In this document: one piece after another, positions 30,989 to 38,689 of the stretch
Position numbering within the stretch: the first letter of the stretch is position 1
Layout: each line of letters starts with the position of its first letter
Virus record (IMG/VR): IMGVR_UViG_3300046535_000240
Span: 1 to 48,773 of that record
Source of the DNA: a virus
DNA: 48,773 nucleotides
Strand: one strand, 5' to 3'
Notes under the pieces: model-generated
What the model was told of the DNA's origin: nothing
The model's database searches: none
Seen by the model: the letters and a program-made list of their open reading frames with translations, nothing else
Position numbers and translations under genes: made by a program

Positions 30989-31378
30989 ATGAAAAAACTA
31001 AATCTCACGCTGCCCTGGCCCCCGTCGCTCAATCGTATCTATCGGGCCGTGTCGGGCCGCGTCGTGCTGTCCGAAGAGGGCCGAAAGTACGCGCTCCAGG
31101 TTTCCAATGCGCTGCCGACAGGCCACGTCGAACCGCTCGAAGGGCGACTGCACGTCTCGATCGTCTTCTGCCCGCCCGAGAAGCTCGCTGGTAAAAAATG
31201 GGACTTGTGCAATCGTGAAAAAATATTTTGTGATGCACTCACCAAGTGCCGCGTATGGCTCGATGATGAGCAAGTCGACAGCATCGAAATGCGGCGCGGT
31301 CAGCACGTCTCGAATTTCCCGAGCGGCGTTGTTTTTCTGTCGATACATGAACAAGCAAAAGATTTGACAATTGCTTAA
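30989..31378 (+). CDS. rusA: RusA-type Holliday junction resolvase
   Basis: 129 residues. The family motif appears as WDLCNREKIFCDALTKCRVW (71-90) followed by LDDEQVDSIEMRRG. Candidate metal ligands are Asp72, Asp82, Asp92 and Asp93, with Lys78 in the expected place. It would cut branched DNA before packaging. The opening LTLPWPPSLNRIYRA is typical. The ribosome site is weak. The next promoter lies inside its 3' end. Confidence 0.88.
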   Translation: MKKLNLTLPWPPSLNRIYRAVSGRVVLSEEGRKYALQVSNALPTGHVEPLEGRLHVSIVFCPPEKLAGKKWDLCNREKIFCDALTKCRVWLDDEQVDSIEMRRGQHVSNFPSGVVFLSIHEQAKDLTIA

Positions 31379-31411
31379 TGTTTGATTAGTCTTATCTTTA
31401 CCTAATCAAAC
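31364..31411 (+). promoter_or_regulatory. promoter with 10-bp inverted repeat for the outer-membrane gene
   Basis: TTGACA (31364-31369), a 17-bp spacer and TAGTCT (31387-31392). GTTTGATTAG (31380-31389) and CTAATCAAAC (31402-31411) are perfect inverted arms flanking the -10 and the expected start near 31399. The position suits a protein operator or a DNA cruciform. Confidence 0.72.
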
Positions 31412-31425
31412 TTTGTGAGTCAGTC

Positions 31426-32106
31426 ATGAAACGTATTTGCGCCGCAGCCGTTATCGCCCTGGCGTTCGCGCCTGCGGCGCGCGCCTGGCAATTTGAAGCA
31501 GGCGTCGGCATCAACTTCTACGAGACGACGGACGGCCGCTGGTATCAGCGCGCCGCGACGCACGCACTGCAGGCGCGCACACCTGCCGTCTCGTTCGGCG
31601 TCACCGGCGATATCTACACGAGCGGCACCTATGGCGTCGCGTGGCACGCCGATTACGTCAATCTCGGGCACGCGAGCGCTGATTGCGTCTGCACGCCGAT
31701 GGACGAGAATTACGACGCAGACCATCATCGCATGGTGACGCCGCGCCCGTATGACGTGCCTGACGCATTCTTCAGCGGCGCAGGCAACGCGCAAGGTGTG
31801 ACGCTGACGCTGGAGCCCTATTACGTCACGCACGGCTGGCGCTTCGCCGCTGAAGCGGGCGTCTTTGGCTACTTGCCAAAATGGGACGAAACGGTCACGA
31901 ATTGGCGAGTGGGCGGCGTAGCCCCGCGCACGTTCAATGTGTCGACGCCTCGCAAGCTGTCGCTCGTGCCAGTCGTCGGCGCGTCGATCGGGCGTGATAA
32001 CTGGTCGCTCTCATATCGTCACTACTTCATGCGCATGGCAAACTATGGCGACACGCCGCCGGTATGGACTGACGCCGACGTTCTCGAATACAAACTGAGA
32101 TTCTGA
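31426..32106 (+). CDS. outer-membrane beta-barrel protein with signal peptide
   Basis: 226 residues. A Sec signal peptide MKRICAAAVIALAFAPAARA (1-20) is followed by alternating hydrophobic strands (WQFEAGVGINFYET, VSFGVTGDIYTS, YGVAWHADYVNLGH, GWRFAAEAGVFGYL, WSLSYRHYFMRMAN). It ends in Phe (LEYKLRF), the C-terminal signature of barrels handled by the BAM complex. It resembles small acyloxyacylhydrolase- or OmpW-type barrels in size. It has its own promoter. It could block superinfection by masking a receptor or change host lipid A; the exact role is open. Confidence 0.75.
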   Translation: MKRICAAAVIALAFAPAARAWQFEAGVGINFYETTDGRWYQRAATHALQARTPAVSFGVTGDIYTSGTYGVAWHADYVNLGHASADCVCTPMDENYDADHHRMVTPRPYDVPDAFFSGAGNAQGVTLTLEPYYVTHGWRFAAEAGVFGYLPKWDETVTNWRVGGVAPRTFNVSTPRKLSLVPVVGASIGRDNWSLSYRHYFMRMANYGDTPPVWTDADVLEYKLRF

Positions 32107-32115
32107 GGTGACATC

Positions 32116-32265
32116 ATGTGCTGGTTGCCCTATGTGATTTTCCGCGAAGCCTATCTCATGTCCGTGCGCGATCTGGCTAAATTTAAGGTCGAGCGCGGTG
32201 ATTGGGGCTGGTCGCATTGTCATCCTGCTGGCACGCAGGTCATTCCTAACATTCCGGGTTGCTAA
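32116..32265 (+). CDS. 49-residue hypothetical protein
   Basis: MCWLPYVIFREAYLMSVRDL begins a small Trp-rich protein ending with HPAGTQVIPNIPGC. GAGGTGA gives a good ribosome site. It follows the outer-membrane gene by 9 bases and precedes the next start by two. Family not recognised. Confidence 0.55.
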   Translation: MCWLPYVIFREAYLMSVRDLAKFKVERGDWGWSHCHPAGTQVIPNIPGC

Positions 32266-32267
32266 CT

Positions 32268-32498
32268 ATGAAACTTGCATCACTCTCAAACGGAGAATTG
32301 GTCGCACGGCTACGTGCAGGCGACGCCACGACTCAGGGCGTATGCGACACGTACAACGAAATCATGTTTAGGTTGCGCAACGGCCGCGCCGTACTCGCTG
32401 AGCCCGGTGAGTACTTTACTGGCGAGACACTGCACATTGATTGCCCTTCTTGCGGCGAAGGGTTTTGGGTTTGCGCCGACGGCTCGACTGTGTATTGA
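32268..32498 (+). CDS. small zinc-ribbon-like protein
   Basis: 76 residues; start ATG 32268, with an in-frame TTG at 32259 also possible. The N-terminal half is helical (SNGELVARLRAGDATTQGVC). The C-terminal half, HIDCPSCGEGFWVCADG, has a CxxC plus Cys pattern that may bind zinc. Its stop TGA is inside the -35 box of the next promoter. Family not recognised. Confidence 0.6.
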   Translation: MKLASLSNGELVARLRAGDATTQGVCDTYNEIMFRLRNGRAVLAEPGEYFTGETLHIDCPSCGEGFWVCADGSTVY

Positions 32499-32541
32499 CA
32501 TTTAGCTGATATTCTGTTAACTTTCTGTTGCCTTTCGGCAA
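32495..32541 (+). promoter_or_regulatory. promoter with start-site hairpin
   Basis: TTGACA (32495-32500, contains the previous stop codon), a 17-bp spacer and TAACTT (32518-32523). The hairpin TTGCC-TTTC-GGCAA (32528-32541) starts at the expected transcription start near 32530. A GGAG ribosome site follows. Confidence 0.72.
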
Positions 32542-32564
32542 ATAACCCCCTCGGAGTCAATCAA

Positions 32565-33206
32565 ATGTCTTTCCTCGATGAAATCAAGCAGCGCGCGCTC
32601 GACGTGCTGCACGCAACGACGAACGCGGTGCACGCACAATTCGCCGCCTCGCTCATGCAGGCCGGTCACGACGTCACGCCCGACGATCACGCCGACGTGC
32701 TCATGACGTCCGCGCTGAACGCGGCAGCCGCGACCGGCAAACCCGTCGGAACGGCCGCGCCGAACTATGCCGATCATGCGGTCGCGACGTTCTCGACCAA
32801 CATGAGCGCTGCGCTGATGCAATTTGCTTCGGCGTTCCTGCCGGCGAAGTTTCAGCCGGTCGTCGCAGGCGCGGCGCAAGCTGTGAGCGACGCGACCGCT
32901 GACGGCAAAGTCACCGCAGGCGAAGCCGTCGACGCCGGTCTGAAAATCGCGGCCGCTGCGGCCGCAGCCGTGTCACCCGCTGCCGGCGCAATCGCCGCGA
33001 TCGTCGAACCGCTCGCCGAAAGCGTTGCCGACAAGGTCGCATCGGGCACGAGCGTCAGCGATGCCGCTGCGCCTGTCGTACAGGCCGCTGCCGCCGCTGT
33101 TCAGCCCGCCGTGACAGAAGCTGTCACCCAGGCGACCGAAGCCGCTAGCGAGGCTGTTTCGGCTGCTGTTACGTCGGCGTTCGGCAAACTGACCGGCGGT
33201 CTGTGA
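32565..33206 (+). CDS. Ala/Val-rich helical protein
   Basis: 213 residues. After a charged 90-residue front, the rest is extremely rich in Ala, Val, Ser and Thr. Repeated AAAAAV-type helices carry few charges (DAGLKIAAAAAAAVSPAAGA, then VQAAAAAVQPAVTEA). It could form long amphipathic helices that touch membranes, or a fibrous coiled bundle. There is no signal peptide. It has its own promoter and a good GGAG. Family not recognised; it lies five genes before the endolysin. Confidence 0.65.
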   Translation: MSFLDEIKQRALDVLHATTNAVHAQFAASLMQAGHDVTPDDHADVLMTSALNAAAATGKPVGTAAPNYADHAVATFSTNMSAALMQFASAFLPAKFQPVVAGAAQAVSDATADGKVTAGEAVDAGLKIAAAAAAAVSPAAGAIAAIVEPLAESVADKVASGTSVSDAAAPVVQAAAAAVQPAVTEAVTQATEAASEAVSAAVTSAFGKLTGGL

Positions 33207-33520
33207 TGGGTCGGCGCGCGCTTACGCAAGAAGAGTTTGTCGCTAAAGCGCGCGCCGTGCATGGCGCGCGCTACGACTATTCGCGGGCGATATACAGCGG
33301 AATGCACGTCAATCTGACGATCGTCTGCCGCGAGCATGGCGAGTTCTACCCTCAACCAACGAACCATCTGCAGGGCACCGGCTGCCCGCAATGCGCAAAT
33401 GCCGAGCGTTCGGCAAATATGAGTGCGCAGCAAAAGGGCGAAAAGCGCGGTGAGTATGCAACCCGACGCACGACCGCGTCTTTTGGCGGTATGGTCGCTT
33501 TACCGTTTTGGAGCAAGTGA
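33206..33520 (+). CDS. zinc-ribbon DUF723-like protein, paralogue 1
   Basis: 104 residues starting across the stop of the preceding gene (GTGATGG). FVAKARAVHGARYDYSRAIY, then CREHGEFYPQPTNHLQGTGC and CPQC follow the pattern FxxKAxxxHGxxYDYSxxxY...CxxHGxF...HLxGxGCPxC known from DUF723-like domains attached to phage homing nucleases. No nuclease domain is attached. The end is LPFWSK. A second copy lies at 33826-34170. Confidence 0.7.
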   Translation: MGRRALTQEEFVAKARAVHGARYDYSRAIYSGMHVNLTIVCREHGEFYPQPTNHLQGTGCPQCANAERSANMSAQQKGEKRGEYATRRTTASFGGMVALPFWSK

Positions 33521-33521
33521 A

Positions 33522-33821
33522 ATGACCGATAACGAATACATGAAACTGTGGCAATACTTAAACAATAATTTCATGCGCGCCGGCGCAGACCGCGACACGC
33601 CGTTGATTGTACAGTTTGCGCACGCCGTCCGCGACGCAGCGACGAAAGCCAGTGCGCCCGCCAAAGACACGTACACCGTCGAAGTGAATACGTGTCAATG
33701 CCATCCTGAAACTTGCGCCTGCAACGATTGGCGCGTAGTGACAAAGGGCGGCCGGAAAGTTAGCACGCACTATCTCAAAGAAGACGCTGAGCGCATGGCC
33801 GCTGCGTTAAACGGGAAATGA
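33522..33821 (+). CDS. hypothetical protein between the two paralogues
   Basis: 99 residues with start ATG 33522 behind GGAG. TCQCHPETCACNDW in the middle is a dense Cys/His patch that may bind metal. The ends are helical (MTDNEYMKLWQYLNNNF, and KEDAERMAAALNGK). Flanking genes are paralogues of each other, so this gene may be an insertion or part of a duplicated unit. Confidence 0.6.
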   Translation: MTDNEYMKLWQYLNNNFMRAGADRDTPLIVQFAHAVRDAATKASAPAKDTYTVEVNTCQCHPETCACNDWRVVTKGGRKVSTHYLKEDAERMAAALNGK

Positions 33822-33825
33822 CATC

Positions 33826-34170
33826 ATGGGCCGTCGAGCATTGACACAAGAGCAGTTTGTGACGAAGGCGCAGGTCATTCACGGCGAGCGCTATGACTAC
33901 AGCGAAACCGTGTTCCGCTTCGTCGACGAAGACGTGAAAATCATTTGTCGCGAGCACGGTAAATTCTGGATGCGCGCCGGGCATCACCTGTATCTGAAGC
34001 AGGGCTGCCGACACTGCGCAAACCAGGCGCGCGCGAAGCACCTGTCGAGCGACATTCACGGGCGTCGCATATCCGAAGGTCGCGCCGCTGCGAAAGCCGA
34101 ACGCGACCGCAAGCAGCCTTTCGGCGAGACGCCTACGCTAACCGCATTGCCTTTCTGGACGCCAGCATGA
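33826..34170 (+). CDS. zinc-ribbon DUF723-like protein, paralogue 2
   Basis: 114 residues. It begins MGRRALTQEQFVTKAQVIHG, nearly the same as the first copy, and keeps ERYDYSE, CREHGKFW, HHLYLKQGCRHC and the terminal LPFW. The second Cys pair differs (CRHC against CPQC), and a longer basic linker (RAAAKAERDRK) precedes the end. It overlaps the endolysin start by ATGA. Function unknown. Confidence 0.7.
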   Translation: MGRRALTQEQFVTKAQVIHGERYDYSETVFRFVDEDVKIICREHGKFWMRAGHHLYLKQGCRHCANQARAKHLSSDIHGRRISEGRAAAKAERDRKQPFGETPTLTALPFWTPA

Positions 34171-34694
34171 CTCCCGACATATTCCAGCGCGCGACCGGCT
34201 GCAGCATCGCGCTCGCCGACAAATGGGCCGATCCAGTATCGGCCGCGATGCAGCTTTGGGGCATCGACACGCCGCTGCGCCAAGCGCACTTTCTCGCGCA
34301 AGTCGGGCACGAATCCGGCGGGTTTGTGTACGTGCGCGAGATTTGGGGACCGACGCCGGCGCAGGCGCGCTACGAAGGCCGCGTCGACCTAGGCAACGCA
34401 CAGCCAGGCGACGGCAAGTTGTTCATGGGGCGAGGGTTGATTCAGGTGACGGGCCGCGCGAATTATGCCGCCGTGTCGAAGGCGCTGAATGTCGACTTTG
34501 TGAATTCGCCTGCGCTGCTCGAAACGCCGACGAATGCGGCGCTCTCTGCTGCCTGGTTCTGGCAATCGCACGGGCTCAACGCGCTCGCCGATGCCGATGA
34601 CGTGATCGCCGTGACGAAACGCATCAACGGCGGTGCGAACGGCTTAGAGGATAGGCAGTTGCGCACGGTGCGCGCAAAGCAAACGCTCTGTTAA
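34167..34694 (+). CDS. endolysin, GH19 family
   Basis: 175 residues and a peptidoglycan hydrolase of the GH19 (chitinase-like) fold. FLAQVGHESGGF (42-53) holds the catalytic Glu49, and Glu58 in YVREIW is the second candidate. GDGKLFMGRGLIQVTGRANY (81-100) is the family core. There is no signal peptide or anchor segment, so release needs the holin. It is the last rightward gene of block C. Its stop overlaps the end of the convergent leftward gene, while the holin lies on the other strand. Confidence 0.92.
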   Translation: MTPDIFQRATGCSIALADKWADPVSAAMQLWGIDTPLRQAHFLAQVGHESGGFVYVREIWGPTPAQARYEGRVDLGNAQPGDGKLFMGRGLIQVTGRANYAAVSKALNVDFVNSPALLETPTNAALSAAWFWQSHGLNALADADDVIAVTKRINGGANGLEDRQLRTVRAKQTLC

Positions 34695-34918
34695 TGCTTG
34701 TCACTGACGGCCTGCACGTCGCAGGCCGTGCCGTGCTGTTGACAAAGGGTCGTCGTGATCGCGGTCAATCGCTCGATTGCCGCGTCAACTTTCTCAAGAT
34801 GTGGCGCAACTGCGCGCTCACTACGAACGGCGTGCAGCGCCGCGAATGATGCCGCCAGGTTGCAGAGCGTAAGGATCAGCAGCAAGGCGACGATATTGCG
34901 TACGATGTGATGTGACAT
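34691..34918 (-). CDS. membrane-anchored lysis-region protein (spanin or second holin candidate)
   Basis: 75 residues. Residues 8-30 form one membrane segment (IVALLLILTLCNLAASFAAL). The rest is a soluble helix (HLEKVDAAIERLTAITTTL) with two cysteines. N-in, C-out topology and place after the holin would fit an inner-membrane spanin (Rz-like), though it is short and no lipoprotein partner is visible. It converges on the endolysin with a 4-bp overlap of stops. Confidence 0.6.
   Translation of the reverse strand: MSHHIVRNIVALLLILTLCNLAASFAALHAVRSERAVAPHLEKVDAAIERLTAITTTLCQQHGTACDVQAVSDKH
34707..34729 (+). terminator. hairpin at the C/D convergence
   Basis: ACGGCCTGC-ACGTC-GCAGGCCGT, a 9-bp perfect stem inside the 3' coding end of the leftward gene, 12 bases after the endolysin stop. 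No T-run follows. It is the only candidate to stop rightward block C transcripts, since the two operons overlap here. Confidence 0.5.
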
Positions 34919-34924
34919 GGTCTG

Positions 34925-35323
34925 TTACTTCCCGTCGACGTCTGGAGTATCTTTCAGCGTAGCACTTCCTCGCGCATCTTGTGCGTTACTTTGTGTAACG
35001 TCTGACAATTTAGAGTCTTTCGTCACACTAGGGAAACGAACGCCGAGACGCCCCTCGATCAGTTTTTCGAGATAGTCGATCGTGCGCGCCGCGCCGAGCC
35101 AGCCCGAGACGCCGACAAACACGAATGTCAGGTCGTCGGACATACCGGTCGCGTGACATAACTTCGCCACGAGCAGCCCGACGAAGCCCGCACCAATTGC
35201 GCCGAGCATCGCTGTTTGCCAGTTCGATGCCTCTTTGCGCATGAGCGCGCCTATTAGGCCGCCAAAAAACGCGAGCCCTACTTGACTCGCGCTCTCGACC
35301 CATTTTTCCCCGTCGATCTGCAT
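34925..35323 (-). CDS. holin
   Basis: 132 residues with three predicted membrane segments: about 15-28 (VGLAFFGGLIGALM), 38-55 (AMLGAIGAGFVGLLVAKL) and 65-80 (LTFVFVGVSGWLGAA). A hydrophilic, charged tail follows. The pattern fits LydA-like phage holins. It should time membrane opening so the cytoplasmic endolysin reaches the wall. It is next to the spanin-like gene and behind the fibre gene, so lysis control is tied to late block D while the endolysin is in block C. Confidence 0.75.
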   Translation of the reverse strand: MQIDGEKWVESASQVGLAFFGGLIGALMRKEASNWQTAMLGAIGAGFVGLLVAKLCHATGMSDDLTFVFVGVSGWLGAARTIDYLEKLIEGRLGVRFPSVTKDSKLSDVTQSNAQDARGSATLKDTPDVDGK

Positions 35324-35331
35324 ATCCGCCC

Positions 35332-36795
35332 TTAGATCGTGTAGCTATTCACGTTGATATTGAACGTGACAGCACCGCCGCCGATGATCGTGCTGTAACC
35401 GATCGATTGGTTTTTCACAATCGCACCGTTGTAGGGCACGACTGAGGCCACATTGGAAAGACAGTACAAATCGAACGGGTGCGTCAAAATCCCGCTGCTC
35501 GGCGTACCTGACGTCCACAAGTTGATAATCATCACAACTGTGGCAGTTGACAGAACGGAAATATAACCGCCGTACCAACGCGCATTCAGCGGCACCGCTG
35601 CAGCGATACTGAGCGACGTTTGCCCGACAGCAGACGTCGAGTTCAGCACTTGCACCGCCGGGCCGATGAATGTCCGATCGCGCCATTCGCCAAGCACAAA
35701 CTGCGAACTCCCGTTCGTGGGCCAAATCACGAGCAGGGCGCTTGCTGTGTAACCTGCAGGCATGTTCGCGCCGCTGTACACCTGCGTGCGGATGGCGTTA
35801 GCGTTCTGCGCCAGCAACGCCGCCGTGCCTGTCGTGGGGTTGTAGATCGCATAGACAGCCACAAAGCCCGAAACGGGCGCGGTGCCCGTATCCATGCCGC
35901 CCGCACCAGTCGTTGCAAGGTTGATCGTCTGAGTGAAAGACGAAAGGCAGTAGCGCACGCCGCCAAGTGCCGTCTCGACGATAATTTCGTCTGCCGTGAT
36001 CGTCTGCGACGCACCGACAGTGACCGTCGACATCACCAAGTTGCGCGTCGAGCCGACGACGCCGGCGATCTGCGACATCGGCGCAACCTGCGACACACTC
36101 GTCGCTGCGGGCACGTTTTCCGCGACTTGCGTCACGTTCGTGCCGTCACCGCTGACGCGCGTCGGCGCGCCGTTTTGCGGGATCGTGACGCCCGAACCTG
36201 CCGCCGTCTTGACGATCGTCACGAATGCGCCGCTCGTGTTATTCGTGATCGTCCAATTCTTCATCCAGGTCGGCACGACGACGGTAAGCGCGCTGCCGAG
36301 CGTGCCGGAAAGTGTGATGCTGTTCTTAGCTGCCTGCGCGGGCGTAAGCGTGACAGTGCCGCCAGTCAGACCGGTAACGGCCGTCGTGCCGTACTGGAAG
36401 CCAGGAACCCAACCCGTACCGTTTGTGTCGGGATTGTTCTGATTGTTGTCAGCAATACTGAGCCAATCGCCCTTCAGGTCCGCCGACTGCAGCTTCGCGC
36501 CGTTCGGGTAGCCGCCGATATTCGAGTTCGTCGCAAACGTCGCGTCATACGTCCAGCCGCCGCCGAGCAAAACCCACCAGGCCACGCGCGCGACCTGGTT
36601 CATGCCGCCGTTAAAGTCTTCGCCCTGGGGCGGTACGCCGCCGGATTCCGGCGGTTGCATCGTGAGTGGAGGAAACCCGAGCGTCTGCGATGCGCGCGTC
36701 GGGTCAGCAGTCGTCACGGGCAACTCGACGCGCGAGGCGTCGCCGTTCGCAAACGGTACGTACCATTTCAGCGGGATTTGCGATTGCGTTGTCAT
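35332..36795 (-). CDS. tail fibre / receptor-binding protein
   Basis: 487 residues. The first 110 residues (IPLKWYVPFANGDASRVELP, then GEDFNGGMNQVARVAWW and NSNIGGYPNGA) form a conserved virion-attachment domain common in phages of this host group. The middle is Thr/Val/Gly-rich with beta repeats. The C-terminal third (VLNSTSAVGQTSLSIAAAVPL onward) is likely the receptor tip. It is the last large virion gene, before the holin, the usual fibre position. Confidence 0.78.
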   Translation of the reverse strand: MTTQSQIPLKWYVPFANGDASRVELPVTTADPTRASQTLGFPPLTMQPPESGGVPPQGEDFNGGMNQVARVAWWVLLGGGWTYDATFATNSNIGGYPNGAKLQSADLKGDWLSIADNNQNNPDTNGTGWVPGFQYGTTAVTGLTGGTVTLTPAQAAKNSITLSGTLGSALTVVVPTWMKNWTITNNTSGAFVTIVKTAAGSGVTIPQNGAPTRVSGDGTNVTQVAENVPAATSVSQVAPMSQIAGVVGSTRNLVMSTVTVGASQTITADEIIVETALGGVRYCLSSFTQTINLATTGAGGMDTGTAPVSGFVAVYAIYNPTTGTAALLAQNANAIRTQVYSGANMPAGYTASALLVIWPTNGSSQFVLGEWRDRTFIGPAVQVLNSTSAVGQTSLSIAAAVPLNARWYGGYISVLSTATVVMIINLWTSGTPSSGILTHPFDLYCLSNVASVVPYNGAIVKNQSIGYSTIIGGGAVTFNINVNSYTI

Positions 36796-36826
36796 ATCAG
36801 CACCTGAATTTGATAGGCGGATTGTA

Positions 36827-37930
36827 TCAGTTACCCGTGCAGCGGTATTGGACTGTGTGCGTGCCGGTACCCGCGATCGTGAATGACGTGCCCGACGCCT
36901 GCGTCACCTGAACCGCGTTGCTGCCTGCCGTGTCGACCGCGATACAGACATAGCTCGATGACGACGTGAATACCGCCCCATTTGTAAGCGTGATTGTCGC
37001 AGTGCCGCCCGACAGCGTAGCTGTACCCTGAACGCCGTGCCCGTTCCCGATCGTGACGCCTGCGGCCGTGTAATTCGGCATCGTGCCGGCGGTCTCGTTC
37101 CAGACGTCAGTTGTGCCGTTCGTGTACAGCGTCATCGACGTGTTGTTTGCGACGCCCTGCGGCAGCACGACGCCCGTGCCCGTCGAGCCGCCGGAGCCAT
37201 TCGTGAGCTTTACCGTTACCGTAAAATTGCCCGTCGTGTTGTTTTGGAAGCCGATCCGGCGCGCGCCGGCGAGCAGCGTCCCGCCTGGAATGACGATGAG
37301 CGCGTTGCTTGTGAGCGTGCCTGTAATCGCACCCGAGCGTGAGCCCGGCGGCAGCGCCTGACCGGAAAGCTGCGGCGTCCCGCTATATCCCGTGCCGCCG
37401 TAGAAAATGCTCGCAGTCGCAACTGCGCCGCTTGCCACGGAGTTGACGTACACGAGCCCATCGCCGTTACCGCCGACCATTGTTAGCACGTCGCCGACCT
37501 GGTATCCCGTGCCACCTGCAACGATCGACGTCACGCTTGCCAGCGCACCGCCGCTCGTCGTCACGCCGAAAATCGCACCGGTGCCTGCTGACGCGAAATT
37601 GTACGTGCCGCCCGTGAGCGTCATCGGAATGGTTGCCGTTGCCGCGAGTAGCGCGCGCTTCGTGAATTGCGTCGTCGCGACGAATGTCGAATTGTCGAGA
37701 TAGCTTTGCGTCGTCGCGCTCGTGAGCGCTCCCAGGTTGCCCGTACCCGTGAGCGTCACTGTCCCAGTCGTGTTGATCGTCGTCGAGCCGTTGATCGAGC
37801 CGGCCGTGATATTTGGCGCAGCAAGCGCCGCATTCAGCGCCGCCGCCGTGAGCACCGTATTGGGCGAGAATTGCGCCTGCGCGCAAATGCTCGACGCCAG
37901 AAGCAGGATTGCGAAAAGTGTGCGTTTCAT
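36827..37930 (-). CDS. fibre-like protein with a signal peptide
   Basis: 367 residues. MKRTLFAILLLASSICAQA (1-19) is a clear Sec signal peptide with an AQA cleavage site. The remainder is Gly/Thr/Ser/Ala-rich with short beta repeats (INTTGTVTLTGTGNLGALT, VAGGTGYQVGDVLTM, FYGGTGYSGTPQL), typical of phage fibres. It sits between a DUF2612 baseplate gene and the main fibre gene. A virion fibre should not be exported, so either it is a periplasmic or surface protein built on fibre repeats, or the leader has another use. Confidence 0.7.
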   Translation of the reverse strand: MKRTLFAILLLASSICAQAQFSPNTVLTAAALNAALAAPNITAGSINGSTTINTTGTVTLTGTGNLGALTSATTQSYLDNSTFVATTQFTKRALLAATATIPMTLTGGTYNFASAGTGAIFGVTTSGGALASVTSIVAGGTGYQVGDVLTMVGGNGDGLVYVNSVASGAVATASIFYGGTGYSGTPQLSGQALPPGSRSGAITGTLTSNALIVIPGGTLLAGARRIGFQNNTTGNFTVTVKLTNGSGGSTGTGVVLPQGVANNTSMTLYTNGTTDVWNETAGTMPNYTAAGVTIGNGHGVQGTATLSGGTATITLTNGAVFTSSSSYVCIAVDTAGSNAVQVTQASGTSFTIAGTGTHTVQYRCTGN

Positions 37931-37933
37931 GGC

Positions 37934-38689
37934 TTACCCGAGTTGCGATTGATTGAGAACGAACGTGCCGCCGATGTTGTTAAGCATCGTGTCGGACGGT
38001 GAGCCCGGCGCGTAGAACGGGCCTTGATTCCAGCCGGTGACGAATCTCGGATTCGCGCCAGTGTTTGCGCCCGCGAAGCCGAACGGCGAATACGTCAGCG
38101 TCATGTAAATGTATTCGACGGTCGTGCCGGCCGGCTGCGGAAATAGGCCGCTTTCGATGATCGACTTCTCGACCGCCGTCGGAAAGAATTCGAAGTGATA
38201 GCCGATGTGCATCGGATTGGCCGGGTCATAGCCTACATAACACCGCCCACGATCACCGAACATGGCGCGCATGAGATAGTTGATCGACGGGCAGTCGCAC
38301 GCCGCAATGTTCGCGGCAGCCTTGACGAGCAGCAGTTTTCGATAGTAGTCGTCCTGCAGCGGAAAGGCGACTGTCGCGCTGCTTGACCCGTTGTAGAACG
38401 GCGCTTGACTCCAGGGCTGCCACTGCGTACCGGGCGCGGCGTTGATGTTGAAACCGAAGTTAAACCCGGGTGTCTGTTGCACCTGCAGGTAACGCGACTG
38501 TCCGAGAATGCGCCCCCAAATGTCAAGCCCGAACCCTTGCGCCGTCGTGATATCCCACACGTATGAAAGGAACTGCGCCGAGAATTCGGTCGTGTCGCAC
38601 CATTGGTCGAAGTCGTCAAGCAGCGCGAGCAGCGTCGGCGAGTTGCTGTACTCTTTCTGAACCGTCGGCCCGAGATATCCCGTCGTCAT
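37934..38689 (-). CDS. baseplate protein (DUF2612)
   Basis: 251 residues; start ATG 38689 overlaps the stop of the baseplate J gene (ATGA). LLALLDDFDQWCDTTEFSAQ and the FLSYVWDITTAQGFGLDIWGR segment are typical of DUF2612, which follows gpJ in these phages and probably links the wedge to the fibres (gpI-like). The C-terminal part is beta-rich, with repeated PFYNGSS/PFYAPGS motifs. Confidence 0.83.
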   Translation of the reverse strand: MTTGYLGPTVQKEYSNSPTLLALLDDFDQWCDTTEFSAQFLSYVWDITTAQGFGLDIWGRILGQSRYLQVQQTPGFNFGFNINAAPGTQWQPWSQAPFYNGSSSATVAFPLQDDYYRKLLLVKAAANIAACDCPSINYLMRAMFGDRGRCYVGYDPANPMHIGYHFEFFPTAVEKSIIESGLFPQPAGTTVEYIYMTLTYSPFGFAGANTGANPRFVTGWNQGPFYAPGSPSDTMLNNIGGTFVLNQSQLG

